From: Actinomycetes bacterium
GTDB taxonomy: Bacteria > Actinomycetota > Actinomycetes > Actinomycetales > Cellulomonadaceae
DNA: 10,589 bases
Reading direction: 5' to 3'
Assembly: GCA_023388235.1 (NCBI GenBank)
Contig: JAEWGQ010000420.1
Coordinates: 1 to 10,589 of the forward strand
The notes under the pieces were generated by a model. That model did not search any database. It was not told where the DNA came from and saw only the letters and a list, made by a program, of their open reading frames with translations. The position numbers and the translations under genes were made by a program. How positions within the stretch are numbered: the stretch's first letter is position 1; every line of letters begins with the position of its first letter. Below, in pieces: positions 1 through 5,334 of the stretch.

Positions 1-139
1 CCGCTGCGCCCCCTGCACCTCACCGCGCCACCGTCCCGCGCCGAGCCGCGCCCCGCGCTGAGCCCCCGCGCTCCGACCCCCGCACGTCGCCGCGGCGGTC
101 GCCGGTAGGCTGACCGGCGTCGCGCGCCACCCCGCGCAC
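1..139. other. Upstream flank of tRNA-Thr, no identifiable gene
   Basis: This C-rich stretch has no ORF I can name. Plus frame 1 stays open from base 1 to a TAG at 106-108 and plus frame 2 to a TGA at 59-61. Either could be the last residues of a gene entering from the left: both would encode Pro/Arg/Ala-rich tails with no recognisable motif. I cannot choose between them. Confidence 0.3.
106..111 (+). promoter_or_regulatory. Possible -10 box for tRNA-Thr
   Basis: The hexamer TAGGCT fits the actinobacterial -10 pattern TANNNT. It lies 28 nt before the tRNA, which would give a short 5' leader of about 20 nt. No convincing -35 hexamer is visible, so this is a weak call. Confidence 0.3.
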
Positions 140-213
140 GCCCCCTTAGCTCAGCTGGCCAGAGCAGCTGTCTTGTAAACAGCAGGTCGTCGGTTCGAAT
201 CCGACAGGGGGCT
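140..213 (+). tRNA. tRNA-Thr (anticodon UGU)
   Basis: This is a 74-nt cloverleaf. The acceptor strands GCCCCCT (140-146) and AGGGGGC (206-212) pair perfectly, and U213 is the discriminator base. The anticodon stem GCTGT/ACAGC (167-171 and 179-183) closes the loop CTTGTAA, placing TGT at 174-176, which reads threonine ACA and wobble codons. The T arm contains the canonical GGTTCGAATCC. The 3' CCA is not encoded: the genome continues CCG, so CCA must be added after transcription. Identity as Thr follows directly from the anticodon. Confidence 0.97.
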
Positions 214-234
214 CCGCGTGCCCCGCCTCCTACG

Positions 235-249
235 CGTTCGGAGACTCCC
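235..249 (-). repeat. Inverted partial copy of the 18-nt repeat core
   Basis: CGTTCGGAGACTCC (235-248) is the exact reverse complement of the right 14 nt of the core found four times at 310-495. It is the only copy in this orientation and lies 22 nt after the tRNA. RNA reading through both could pair this copy with the first direct copy (312-325) over 14 bp. Confidence 0.75.
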
Positions 250-256
250 ACGCGCT

Positions 257-284
257 CTCGGAGGTCCCCGTAGACCCCTCCGAG
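257..284 (+). terminator. Possible stem-loop terminator after tRNA-Thr
   Basis: CTCGGAGG (257-264) pairs perfectly with CCTCCGAG (277-284) across a 12-nt loop. No U-rich tail follows, so termination is uncertain. The stem uses the same CGGAG/CTCCG letters as the nearby repeat cores and may instead be a degenerate repeat copy. Confidence 0.35.
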
Positions 285-307
285 CTCGCGCCGTACCCAC
301 CGAGCAC

Positions 308-495
308 CGTCGGAGTCTCCGAACGGGGGTGCACCTGCCGGTGGCGCGCCCGCCGGGCGCCGTCGGAGTCTCCGAACGGGCCGTGCGTCTGTCGGTGACG
401 TACGCGCCGGGCGCCTCGGAGTCTCCGAACGGGTGGTGCATCCGCCGGTGGCGCGGTGGCGCACCCGGCGAGCGCCGTCGGAGTCTCCGAACGGG
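308..495 (+). repeat. Imperfect ~53-bp tandem repeat with 18-nt palindromic core, four cores
   Basis: The core TCGGAGTCTCCGAACGGG is identical at 310-327, 363-380, 416-433 and 478-495. Core-to-core distances are 53, 53 and 62 bp. The sequences between cores are also related (for example GCCGGTGGCGCG and CGCCGGGCGC recur), so the true unit is about 53 bp, with roughly 9 extra bases in the third interval. Inside the core, TCGGAG-T-CTCCGA is a perfect 6+6 inverted repeat around one base. That is the geometry of a protein-binding palindrome rather than an RNA hairpin. No integrase, transposase or cas gene accompanies the array. Function is unknown. Confidence 0.9.
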
Positions 496-539
496 GGGCG
501 GGGCGGGCGGGAGGGAGAGCGCGTCGGCCGGGGGCCGGG

Positions 540-1139
540 CTACGGGACGAGCGGGCGGACGACGCGCGCGGGGTTGCCGGCCACGACGACGTCCGGCGGC
601 ACGTCCTTGGTCACGACGGACCCGGCCCCGACCACGGACCGCGCGCCGATCGTGACGCCGGGGCACACGACGACGCTGCCGCCGAGCCACACGCCGTCCT
701 CGATCGTGATCGGCGCGACGCGCTCCCACCCGTCCGGGCGGTGGTCGGGGTCGAGCACGTGGGTGGGGGTGTAGAGCCGCACGCTCGGGCCGATGAGCAC
801 GTCGGCGCCGATGCGGATCTCCCCGCCGCCGAGCGTCAGGAAGTCGGCGTTGACGAAGGTGCGGTCGCCGAGGTGCAGGCGGTGCCCGTAGTCCAGGTAG
901 AACGGCGGGCGGAAGTCGACGCCTTCGCCGACGCTGCCGAGCAGCTCGCGGAACAGGGCCTCGGCCGCGGGGCGGTCCTCGTCGTACAGGGCGGTGATCC
1001 GGCGGCACGTGCGCTGCGTGCTCGTCGTCATGTCCGCCAGCTCGGGGCCGAACCGGTAGCGGTACCAGTCGCCGGCCACCATCTTGTCGTACTCGCTGCG
1101 ACCGTCCGCGAGCGCCCTCGCCACGTCGAGCTCCACCAT
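540..1139 (-). CDS. Sugar O-acetyltransferase (maltose/galactoside acetyltransferase type)
   Basis: A 199-aa protein of the usual length for the LacA/Maa/NodL family, which transfers acetyl from acetyl-CoA to a sugar hydroxyl in the cytosol. Residues 17-60 form the N-terminal Mac-type helical cap (GDWYRYRFGPEL). From about residue 75 hexapeptide-type left-handed beta-helix turns follow (IRIGADVLIGPSV, ITIEDGVWLGGSVVV, VTIGARSVVGAGSVV). The catalytic His is H127 in YTPTHVLDP, and the C-terminal AGNPARVV motif is intact. The ATG at 1139 is chosen because AAGGAGA sits seven bases upstream. It is divergent from the serine hydrolase at 1234 and shares a 94-bp intergenic region with it. The exact sugar cannot be read from sequence; many family members act on several sugars as detoxification enzymes. 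Confidence 0.93.
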   Translation of the reverse strand: MVELDVARALADGRSEYDKMVAGDWYRYRFGPELADMTTSTQRTCRRITALYDEDRPAAEALFRELLGSVGEGVDFRPPFYLDYGHRLHLGDRTFVNADFLTLGGGEIRIGADVLIGPSVRLYTPTHVLDPDHRPDGWERVAPITIEDGVWLGGSVVVCPGVTIGARSVVGAGSVVTKDVPPDVVVAGNPARVVRPLVP

Positions 1140-1194
1140 CGCCGTTCTCCTTCGTCGTGAGCGTCGAGTGTCCCAGGCCGCGGGTGCCCCGCCG

Positions 1195-1237
1195 TACCCT
1201 GGCCGCCGTGACCAGCCCACGACGGAGGCCCGCATGA
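1195..1237 (+). promoter_or_regulatory. -10 box followed by possible leaderless 9-codon leader ORF overlapping the hydrolase start
   Basis: TACCCT (1195-1200) is a TANNNT -10 box. Exactly seven bases later a GTG begins at 1208, so transcription could start at or next to it. From 1208 the frame reads V-T-S-P-R-R-R-P-A and stops at TGA 1235-1237, which overlaps the ATG (1234-1236) of the hydrolase as ATGA. The hydrolase Shine-Dalgarno GGAGG lies inside this mini-ORF. It may be a translation-coupling leader peptide, or simply a 26-nt leader; sequence alone cannot decide. Confidence 0.4.
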
Positions 1238-1770
1238 CCAGGCGCGCGATCATCCTGCACGGCACCGGGGGGCACCCGGACAACGTCTGGTACCCGTGGC
1301 TGGCCGGCCGGCTGACCGCCCGCGGGTACACCGTGGACCGGCCGCACCTGCCGGGTCTGAACGTCGAGCCGGTGGCGACGTTCCTGCCGCGGGTGCTGCC
1401 GGCGCTGGCGGTCGACGCGGGCACGGTGCTGATCGGCCACTCGGGCGGGGCGGCCCTGCTGCTGGCGCTGCTGGAGCACCTGGACGGGCCGGTCGCGCAG
1501 TCGGTGCTGGTCGCCGGGTACGCGACGCCGCCGAACGACGCGGACGAGCCCGTGCTGCAGGCGTCGTACGACTGGGACCGCATCCGGGCGAACGCCGGCG
1601 ACGTGGTGCTGGTGAACTCCGTGCGGGACCCGTACGGGTGCGACGCGGCGCAGGGGCGGGCGATGTTCGACCGGCTGGGCGGCACGCTGGTGGTGCGCGA
1701 CGACGGCCACTTCGGCGACGTGGACCAGCCGTTCGCGGAGTTCGAGCTGCTGGACCGGCTCGTGCGGTAG
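1234..1770 (+). CDS. Serine alpha/beta hydrolase, RBBP9/YdeN family
   Basis: A 178-aa small alpha/beta hydrolase with all expected landmarks of the RBBP9/YdeN family. These are an N-terminal strand and oxyanion motif (IILHGTGG, 6-13), the nucleophile elbow GHSGG with Ser70, the acid in SVRDPYG (Asp132), and the histidine in DDGHFG (His159). No signal peptide is present, so it is cytosolic. Family members are serine hydrolases or esterases of mostly unknown natural substrate. The ATG at 1234 has GGAGG five bases upstream; the earlier GTG at 1208 is in another frame. It is divergent from the acetyltransferase and followed 70 bp later by a small Cys-rich ORF on the same strand. The substrate is not predictable here. 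Confidence 0.92.
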   Translation: MTRRAIILHGTGGHPDNVWYPWLAGRLTARGYTVDRPHLPGLNVEPVATFLPRVLPALAVDAGTVLIGHSGGAALLLALLEHLDGPVAQSVLVAGYATPPNDADEPVLQASYDWDRIRANAGDVVLVNSVRDPYGCDAAQGRAMFDRLGGTLVVRDDGHFGDVDQPFAEFELLDRLVR

Positions 1771-1840
1771 CCGCGGACCGCTCACATCCGGCGGCCGGCG
1801 GCCGAACGTGCCGGAAAGCACCCGCCGCTGGAGGACCCCC

Positions 1841-1990
1841 ATGAGCACGACCGCGTCGACCCGCGTCACCGTCGAGCACGCCCCGACGTGCCCGCGCCCC
1901 GGCTGGCGGCTGGACACCAGCCCGCGGCGGTTCGGGGTGGTCGTCGCGCGCTGCACCTGCTGCGGCACCGTCGAGTGGCGTCCGCGCTGA
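1841..1990 (+). CDS. Small Cys-rich hypothetical protein (49 aa)
   Basis: I do not recognise this gene. The 49-aa frame has 48 of 49 third positions G or C and a good GGAGG ribosome site six bases before the ATG, so it looks translated. It has Cys17 preceded by His13 (HAPTC) and a tight Cys38-x-Cys40-Cys41-Gly cluster near the C terminus, followed by TVEWRPR. The layout could be a minimal zinc-binding ribbon, but this is only inference. No signal peptide or membrane segment is present. An in-frame GTG at 1808 would add 11 residues but lacks a ribosome site. It ends about 30 bp before a hairpin that would close the unit. Confidence 0.6.
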   Translation: MSTTASTRVTVEHAPTCPRPGWRLDTSPRRFGVVVARCTCCGTVEWRPR

Positions 1991-2010
1991 CGCCGCGGCG
2001 CGGGCCGGGC

Positions 2011-2053
2011 ACGAAGAAGCCCTCGGCCGCGCAGGGGGCAGGCGACCGAGGGC
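2011..2053 (-). terminator. Rho-independent terminator for the response-regulator gene, likely bidirectional
   Basis: Read on the minus strand, GCCCTCGG (2053-2046) pairs with CCGAGGGC (2026-2019) across a 19-nt loop holding a run of five C. It is followed by TTCTTCGT (2018-2011). It lies 80 nt beyond the stop of the minus-strand regulator gene and about 30 nt after the small plus-strand gene, so it suits convergent transcripts. The U-rich side favours the minus-strand gene. Confidence 0.65.
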
Positions 2054-2059
2054 ATGCCC

Positions 2060-2065
2060 AGTGTA
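2060..2065 (-). promoter_or_regulatory. -10-like TACACT immediately before the terminator hairpin
   Basis: On the minus strand TACACT matches TANNNT. A start 6-8 nt downstream would fall on the first base of the hairpin at 2053, giving an RNA of only about 43 nt made of a C-rich-loop hairpin and U-rich tail. There is no clear -35, so the match could be chance. Confidence 0.25.
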
Positions 2066-2132
2066 ACCCACCGCGGAGCCGGATCGCGAGGATCCTCACC
2101 CGTTCGGCTGCGGGCCACCCGGGGGCGGGCGG

Positions 2133-2804
2133 TCAGGAGGCCCGGCCGGTCTCCTCGAGCAGCCGCAGCGCGGCGGTGACCCGCGGGTTGCGGGACGGGT
2201 CGGCGTCGATCCCGAGGGTGGCGTAGATGCCGTTGATGTGGTTCTGGACGGACTTCTCGGTGATGCTCAGCGCCTCGCCGATGCCGGCGTTGGACAGCCC
2301 CTGCGCCAGCAGGCGCAGCACGGCGTACTGCCGGTCGGTGAGCCGGGCGACGGCCGATCCCGCGCGGGGGGCCATGCGGTCCAGCAGGGCCGGGTCGAGG
2401 GTGGTGTGGCCGGCGGCGGCGGACCGGATGGCCGTGACGAGGGTCTGGGCGCTGGTGGACGACGTCTTGGACAGGTACGACCAGCCGCTCGCGACGTCCG
2501 GCGGCAGGTCGAGCAGCAGGTCCATCGCGTCGTGCGCCGACAGCAGCAGGATCCCGAGCCGGGGCTGGTGCCGCCGCAGCGTGACGCCCAGCGCGATGCC
2601 GTTCCCGTCGGGCAGGTCGATGTCGAGCACGGCGACGTCCGCCGCGCCGGGGCGCAGGGCGGCCGCCGCGTCCTTGACGGTGCCCACGGACGCGACCACC
2701 CGCACGGCGCCGGCGCTGCCGAGGGTCAGCTCGAGCATGGACCGGAACAGGGGCTGGTCCTCGACGATCACGACGCGGACCGGCGCAGATGTGGGATCGG
2801 ACAT
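2133..2804 (-). CDS. LuxR/NarL-family response regulator
   Basis: A 223-aa two-component response regulator. The N-terminal receiver domain (about 9-130) has the acidic pair E15-D16, the phospho-acceptor D61 in VLDIDLPDG, S89 in LLLSA and the conserved K113 (LSKTS). The C-terminal LuxR-type helix-turn-helix (about 152-200) contains LTDRQYAVLRLLAQGLSN and IGEALSITEKSVQNHI, the recognition helix. It should bind DNA as a dimer when phosphorylated. The ATG at 2804 fits the family's short lead before the first strand; an in-frame ATG at 2834 would add ten residues. No Shine-Dalgarno precedes 2804, but a TACTGT box ends five bases before it, suggesting a leaderless mRNA. The kinase gene is divergent from the same 75-bp region and is the obvious partner. 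Confidence 0.93.
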   Translation of the reverse strand: MSDPTSAPVRVVIVEDQPLFRSMLELTLGSAGAVRVVASVGTVKDAAAALRPGAADVAVLDIDLPDGNGIALGVTLRRHQPRLGILLLSAHDAMDLLLDLPPDVASGWSYLSKTSSTSAQTLVTAIRSAAAGHTTLDPALLDRMAPRAGSAVARLTDRQYAVLRLLAQGLSNAGIGEALSITEKSVQNHINGIYATLGIDADPSRNPRVTAALRLLEETGRAS

Positions 2805-2809
2805 CTCGG

Positions 2810-2815
2810 ACAGTA
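2810..2815 (-). promoter_or_regulatory. -10-like TACTGT for the response regulator (leaderless start)
   Basis: Reading the minus strand, TACTGT is followed by CCGAG and then the ATG at 2804. The spacing puts transcription start at or beside the start codon. No clear -35 is seen. Confidence 0.35.
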
Positions 2816-2879
2816 TGGTCGCTGCGGCCCGCATCGCGCGGGCTGCGGCGCGCGAACACCCACGGATGGGGGACACGAG

Positions 2880-4031
2880 ATGCCGGTGACGGTGGCGGAC
2901 GGACCCGCCGCGGTGCGGGCGGACCGCGGCGCGCTGCTGCTCGCCGCGGGTGCGGTGCTGACGGTGTTCGCCGTCGGCGCCGCCGCGCAGACGACCTGGG
3001 TCTACGGGAACCAGGGCGGGGCGGTGCCGGTCGCGCTGCGCATCGGGGCGAACCTGGTCGCGGTGGTGTCCCTCCTGGTCGTGCTGGCGGCGACCGGGGT
3101 GCCGCAGCCGCGGCGGAGCATGCCGGGCGTCGTGGTGCGCGTGCTCTGCGGCGGCCTGGTGGCGTCGGGGATGCGCGTCGGCGCCCAGGTCCTGCTCGGC
3201 GTGTACGCGCACCCGGGGCCGACGATCGTGCTGACGGAGCTGGTCAGCGGCGCCGCGGTCGCGTGGATCGCGGGCAGCATGGGCGTCGCGGCGATGCTGT
3301 CGCAGCGCCGCCTGCGGGCCCAGGTCCAGGCGGCGGCCGAGGGGCGGCTGCGGATCGAGCTGGCCCTGCAGGCGCTGCAGTACGAGGAGGTGCGGGTCCG
3401 GCGCGAGGTCGCCGAGGGGCTGCACGGCAGCATGCAGCAGCGGCTCGTGCTGATCGTCGCCCGCCTGGACCGGCTGCTGGACCGGCTGGCGTCCGGGACG
3501 GCCACGGCGGAGGACCTGGACCTGCTGCGCGAGGTGCGCGAGCAGATCGAGCTGGTGCGCGAGACCGACGTCCGCGCCACGTCGCGGATGCTGTACCCCG
3601 ACCAGCTCGAGGTCGGGATGGTCCCGGCGATCCGGGCGCTGCTCGGCCGCATCCCGACGACGGTCAACACCCGCCTGGGGGTGAGCGACGACGTCCGGGC
3701 GCTGGACGACCCCGCGGACCCGCAGCTCACCCGGGGCGAGCGGCTGCTGGCGGTGCGCGTGGTCGAGGAGGCCGTGACGAACGCCCTGCGGCACGGGGCC
3801 GCGGGCGTGGTGGACGTGCGGGTGTCCGTGGTGGGCGACGCGCTGGAGGTGCGGGTCGCGGACGACGGCGTGGGCTTCGGCCCCGAGGCCGGCGCGCGCT
3901 CCGGCACGGCCCGGCTGGAGGACCGCCTGCGGCTCGCGGGCGGCGACCTGCGGGTGACGTCCGTCCCGGGTGACGGCACCCAGGTGGTCGCCCACCTTCC
4001 GGTGGAATCGCTGCGCGCCGCGGTGCTCTGA
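2880..4031 (+). CDS. Four-TM sensor histidine kinase, HisKA_3/NarL type
   Basis: A 383-aa membrane kinase. Four hydrophobic segments lie at about 17-37, 51-73, 83-108 and 115-140 with almost no extracellular domain, so it may sense the membrane itself or a small ligand. A coiled region (142-175) leads to the phospho-acceptor motif REVAEGLHGSMQQ with His182. The ATPase domain has the N box EEAVTNALRHG (296-306) and DDGVGF (328-333), and ends with the PGDGTQV glycine loop. In place of the usual HD/HE after the histidine it has HG, while Gln187 (the phosphatase-type Gln) is kept. The ATG at 2880 is preceded by a G-rich, weak ribosome site. It is divergent from its likely partner regulator and lies upstream of the secretion cluster on the same strand. 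Confidence 0.93.
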   Translation: MPVTVADGPAAVRADRGALLLAAGAVLTVFAVGAAAQTTWVYGNQGGAVPVALRIGANLVAVVSLLVVLAATGVPQPRRSMPGVVVRVLCGGLVASGMRVGAQVLLGVYAHPGPTIVLTELVSGAAVAWIAGSMGVAAMLSQRRLRAQVQAAAEGRLRIELALQALQYEEVRVRREVAEGLHGSMQQRLVLIVARLDRLLDRLASGTATAEDLDLLREVREQIELVRETDVRATSRMLYPDQLEVGMVPAIRALLGRIPTTVNTRLGVSDDVRALDDPADPQLTRGERLLAVRVVEEAVTNALRHGAAGVVDVRVSVVGDALEVRVADDGVGFGPEAGARSGTARLEDRLRLAGGDLRVTSVPGDGTQVVAHLPVESLRAAVL

Positions 4032-4286
4032 CCTGCGGAGAGACGAACTTCACCCGCCCGACATGTCCGACTTGCCCGCATATTTGGTGCAAATTCGCAA
4101 TTGACGCGCATTCGGGTGGGTGCCAGCACCCACCCGGGTGGCACGCTCAGGTTGCGCCGCGCCCTACGGTGCGGCAGCCGCGACCCTCGGGAGCCCCCCT
4201 CCCGACGTCGCGGAAGGCGCGTTCCCGCCCCTCCGGCTCCGCGGGCGCGCCCGTCCCCCGAGCCGCTGTCAGCGAGGAGTCCCCCC
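4032..4286 (+). promoter_or_regulatory. Regulatory region upstream of the SipW-type secretion cluster
   Basis: No gene fits here. Bases 4075-4113 are strikingly AT-rich for this genome (CATATTTGGTGCAAATTCGC, then AATTGACGCGCATTC). TTGACG at 4101-4106 resembles a -35 box, but no TANNNT stands at the right distance. TACGGT at 4165-4170 is a possible -10, which would leave a 5' leader of about 110 nt. A long inverted repeat (4113-4136) sits between them. The ribosome site GAGGAG (4274-4279) serves the ATG at 4287. Confidence 0.55.
4113..4136. repeat. Perfect inverted repeat in the secretion-cluster upstream region
   Basis: CGGGTGGGTGC (4113-4123) and GCACCCACCCG (4126-4136) are exact reverse complements separated by CA. 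Next to it CACCCGGGTG (4131-4140) is a second, overlapping palindrome. The pair could be an operator for the neighbouring LuxR-type regulator, or a hairpin ending the kinase transcript; it lacks a U tail. Confidence 0.75.
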
Positions 4287-4727
4287 ATGTCCGCCGCCAC
4301 CCGCCGACCCACCGCCCGCCGCAAGGTCGTCGCCGTCACCGTCGCCGCGCTCGGCATCGCCGGCCTCGGCCTCGCGTCCGCCGCCCAGCTCACCGTGACC
4401 CCCACGGCCCTCGGCGCGGGGACCTCCGTGGTCGCGTCCTGCGACACCGCCGTCAAGGTCGGGTTCACCAACAACTTCTCGATCTCCGACAAGGGGTACG
4501 TCGTGAACACGGTGAAGCTCACCGACATCGCGAAGACCTGCGCCGGCCAGACCGTCACCGTCGACCTGCTCGACGCGTCCCCCGACGCCGGGACCGGCAC
4601 GGTCCTCGCGACCTACGGCGGCACCGTGGGCACCGACGGCGGCGAGCTCGTCGTGACCCGCACCGGCGCCGGCACCGCGGTCAAGGCGTCCGCCGTCCAG
4701 GGCGCCGCGGTCGTCATCACGGGCTGA
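4287..4727 (+). CDS. Small exported protein, likely SipW-type peptidase substrate
   Basis: A 146-aa secreted protein I cannot assign to a named family. Its N terminus is TARRKVVAVTVAALGIAGLG followed by LASAAQLTVT, a short basic region, hydrophobic core and possible AxA site after residue 32. This resembles the signal segments of SipW-cognate exported proteins. The mature part is Thr/Val/Gly-rich and probably all beta, with Cys52 (VVASCDT) and Cys85 (VKLTDIAKTCAGQTVTVDL, 76-94) likely forming a disulfide. The same pattern recurs in the proteins at 5331 and 6534. GAGGAG lies seven bases before the ATG. Being first in the cluster and followed by a strong hairpin, it may be the most abundant product, for example a surface or fibre subunit (inference). 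Confidence 0.82.
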   Translation: MSAATRRPTARRKVVAVTVAALGIAGLGLASAAQLTVTPTALGAGTSVVASCDTAVKVGFTNNFSISDKGYVVNTVKLTDIAKTCAGQTVTVDLLDASPDAGTGTVLATYGGTVGTDGGELVVTRTGAGTAVKASAVQGAAVVITG

Positions 4728-4762
4728 CCCCCGGCCCGTGGTCCGCGCGCGGCGCACGAGAC

Positions 4763-4794
4763 GGTCCGGTGCGGGGGATGCCCCGCACCGGACC
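4763..4794 (+). promoter_or_regulatory. Perfect 14-bp intercistronic hairpin before the signal peptidase gene
   Basis: GGTCCGGTGCGGGG (4763-4776) pairs base for base with CCCCGCACCGGACC (4781-4794) around a GATG loop. It lies 35 nt after the stop of the first substrate gene and ends six bases before the GTG at 4801. There is no U tract. Likely roles are partial termination or mRNA-end protection, so that the substrate is made in excess over the peptidase. It also argues against coding use of 4738-4800. Confidence 0.85.
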
Positions 4795-4800
4795 TCCGGC

Positions 4801-5334
4801 GTGCCCGCGCGCCTGCGGTCGGCGGCCGGCTGGGCCGTCACGGCGGGCATCGTCGCGGTGCTCGTGTGGTTCGGCTGGCCCAGCACGCTCGGCGGCTGCA
4901 CCACCCTGACCATCGTGTCGGGGCACTCGATGGAGCCGACGTACTACACCGGCGACCTGGTCGTGTCGCGCTGCGGCACCCCCCGCGTCGGTGACGTCGT
5001 CGTGTACACCCCGCCCGGGCTGGACCACGGCCGGGTCATCCACCGGGTCGTCGGCGGCGACGTGCGCGCCGGCCTGACCATCCAGGGCGACAACAACGAC
5101 TTCCTCGACCCGTGGCGCCCGCACGCGCAGGACGTCCTCGGCATCGCGCGGCTGCACGTGCCGGGGGTGGGGCGCGTGGCGATGCTGCTGCTCGACCCGT
5201 GGGCGTGGCTGTCGCTCGTCGTCGCCGCCGTGGGCGTGCTGCTCTGGCCGAGCCGCCCCGAGGACCCCGCGCCGCCGCCGGACGCCGGGGCCCCCGGCGC
5301 CGACGCCCTCACCGCACCGGCGGTGGCGGCGTGA
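4801..5334 (+). CDS. SipW/ER-type signal peptidase I
   Basis: A 177-aa membrane-bound signal peptidase of family S26B. After a TM anchor (about 9-27) comes box B GHSMEPTYYTGDLV with nucleophile Ser43, box C GDVVVYTPP (64-72), then VIHRVVGGD where His81 stands in place of the bacterial-type lysine, and box E IQGDNND (94-100). A second TM segment (about 133-150) and a Pro/Ala-rich tail follow. The Ser/His dyad and second TM are typical of SipW and eukaryotic-type enzymes. The GTG at 4801 is preferred. An in-frame GTG at 4738 would add 21 residues, but that stretch contains the 14-bp hairpin and unusual codons (AGA, GGT, GAT); neither start has a clear ribosome site. Its stop overlaps the next start. 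It should cleave the signal segments of the three exported neighbours. Confidence 0.9.
   Translation: MPARLRSAAGWAVTAGIVAVLVWFGWPSTLGGCTTLTIVSGHSMEPTYYTGDLVVSRCGTPRVGDVVVYTPPGLDHGRVIHRVVGGDVRAGLTIQGDNNDFLDPWRPHAQDVLGIARLHVPGVGRVAMLLLDPWAWLSLVVAAVGVLLWPSRPEDPAPPPDAGAPGADALTAPAVAA

Larger units (their letters stand above)
214..539. other. Gene-free repeat region between tRNA-Thr and the acetyltransferase
   Basis: About 325 bp without a supportable gene. Plus-strand ORFs run through it, but they cross the tandem repeats and continue antisense into the acetyltransferase, and show no family features. The stretch holds one inverted partial repeat copy (235-249), an 8-bp stem-loop (257-284), the tandem array (308-495) and a G-rich tail up to the acetyltransferase stop codon at 540-542. 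Confidence 0.7.

Noticed and set aside
140..240. tRNA-Thr as the attachment site of an integrated element
   Set aside because: No integrase and no duplicated tRNA 3' end were found in the window; the repeats downstream do not resemble the tRNA.
308..495. CRISPR-like array
   Set aside because: The repeat core is only 18 nt, the intervening sequences are related to one another rather than unique, spacing is irregular in the last unit, and no cas gene is in the window.
218..655. Plus-strand ORFs in the repeat region, which might encode a repeat protein
   Set aside because: They cross the intergenic repeats in different frames between copies (53 and 62 bp are not multiples of three), so no repeated peptide results, and they end antisense inside the acetyltransferase.
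151..2859. A 902-codon minus-strand open frame covering several genes
   Set aside because: It runs over the tRNA, the acetyltransferase and the response regulator in another frame, is Arg/Pro/Ala-rich without any domain, and is a typical GC-rich shadow.
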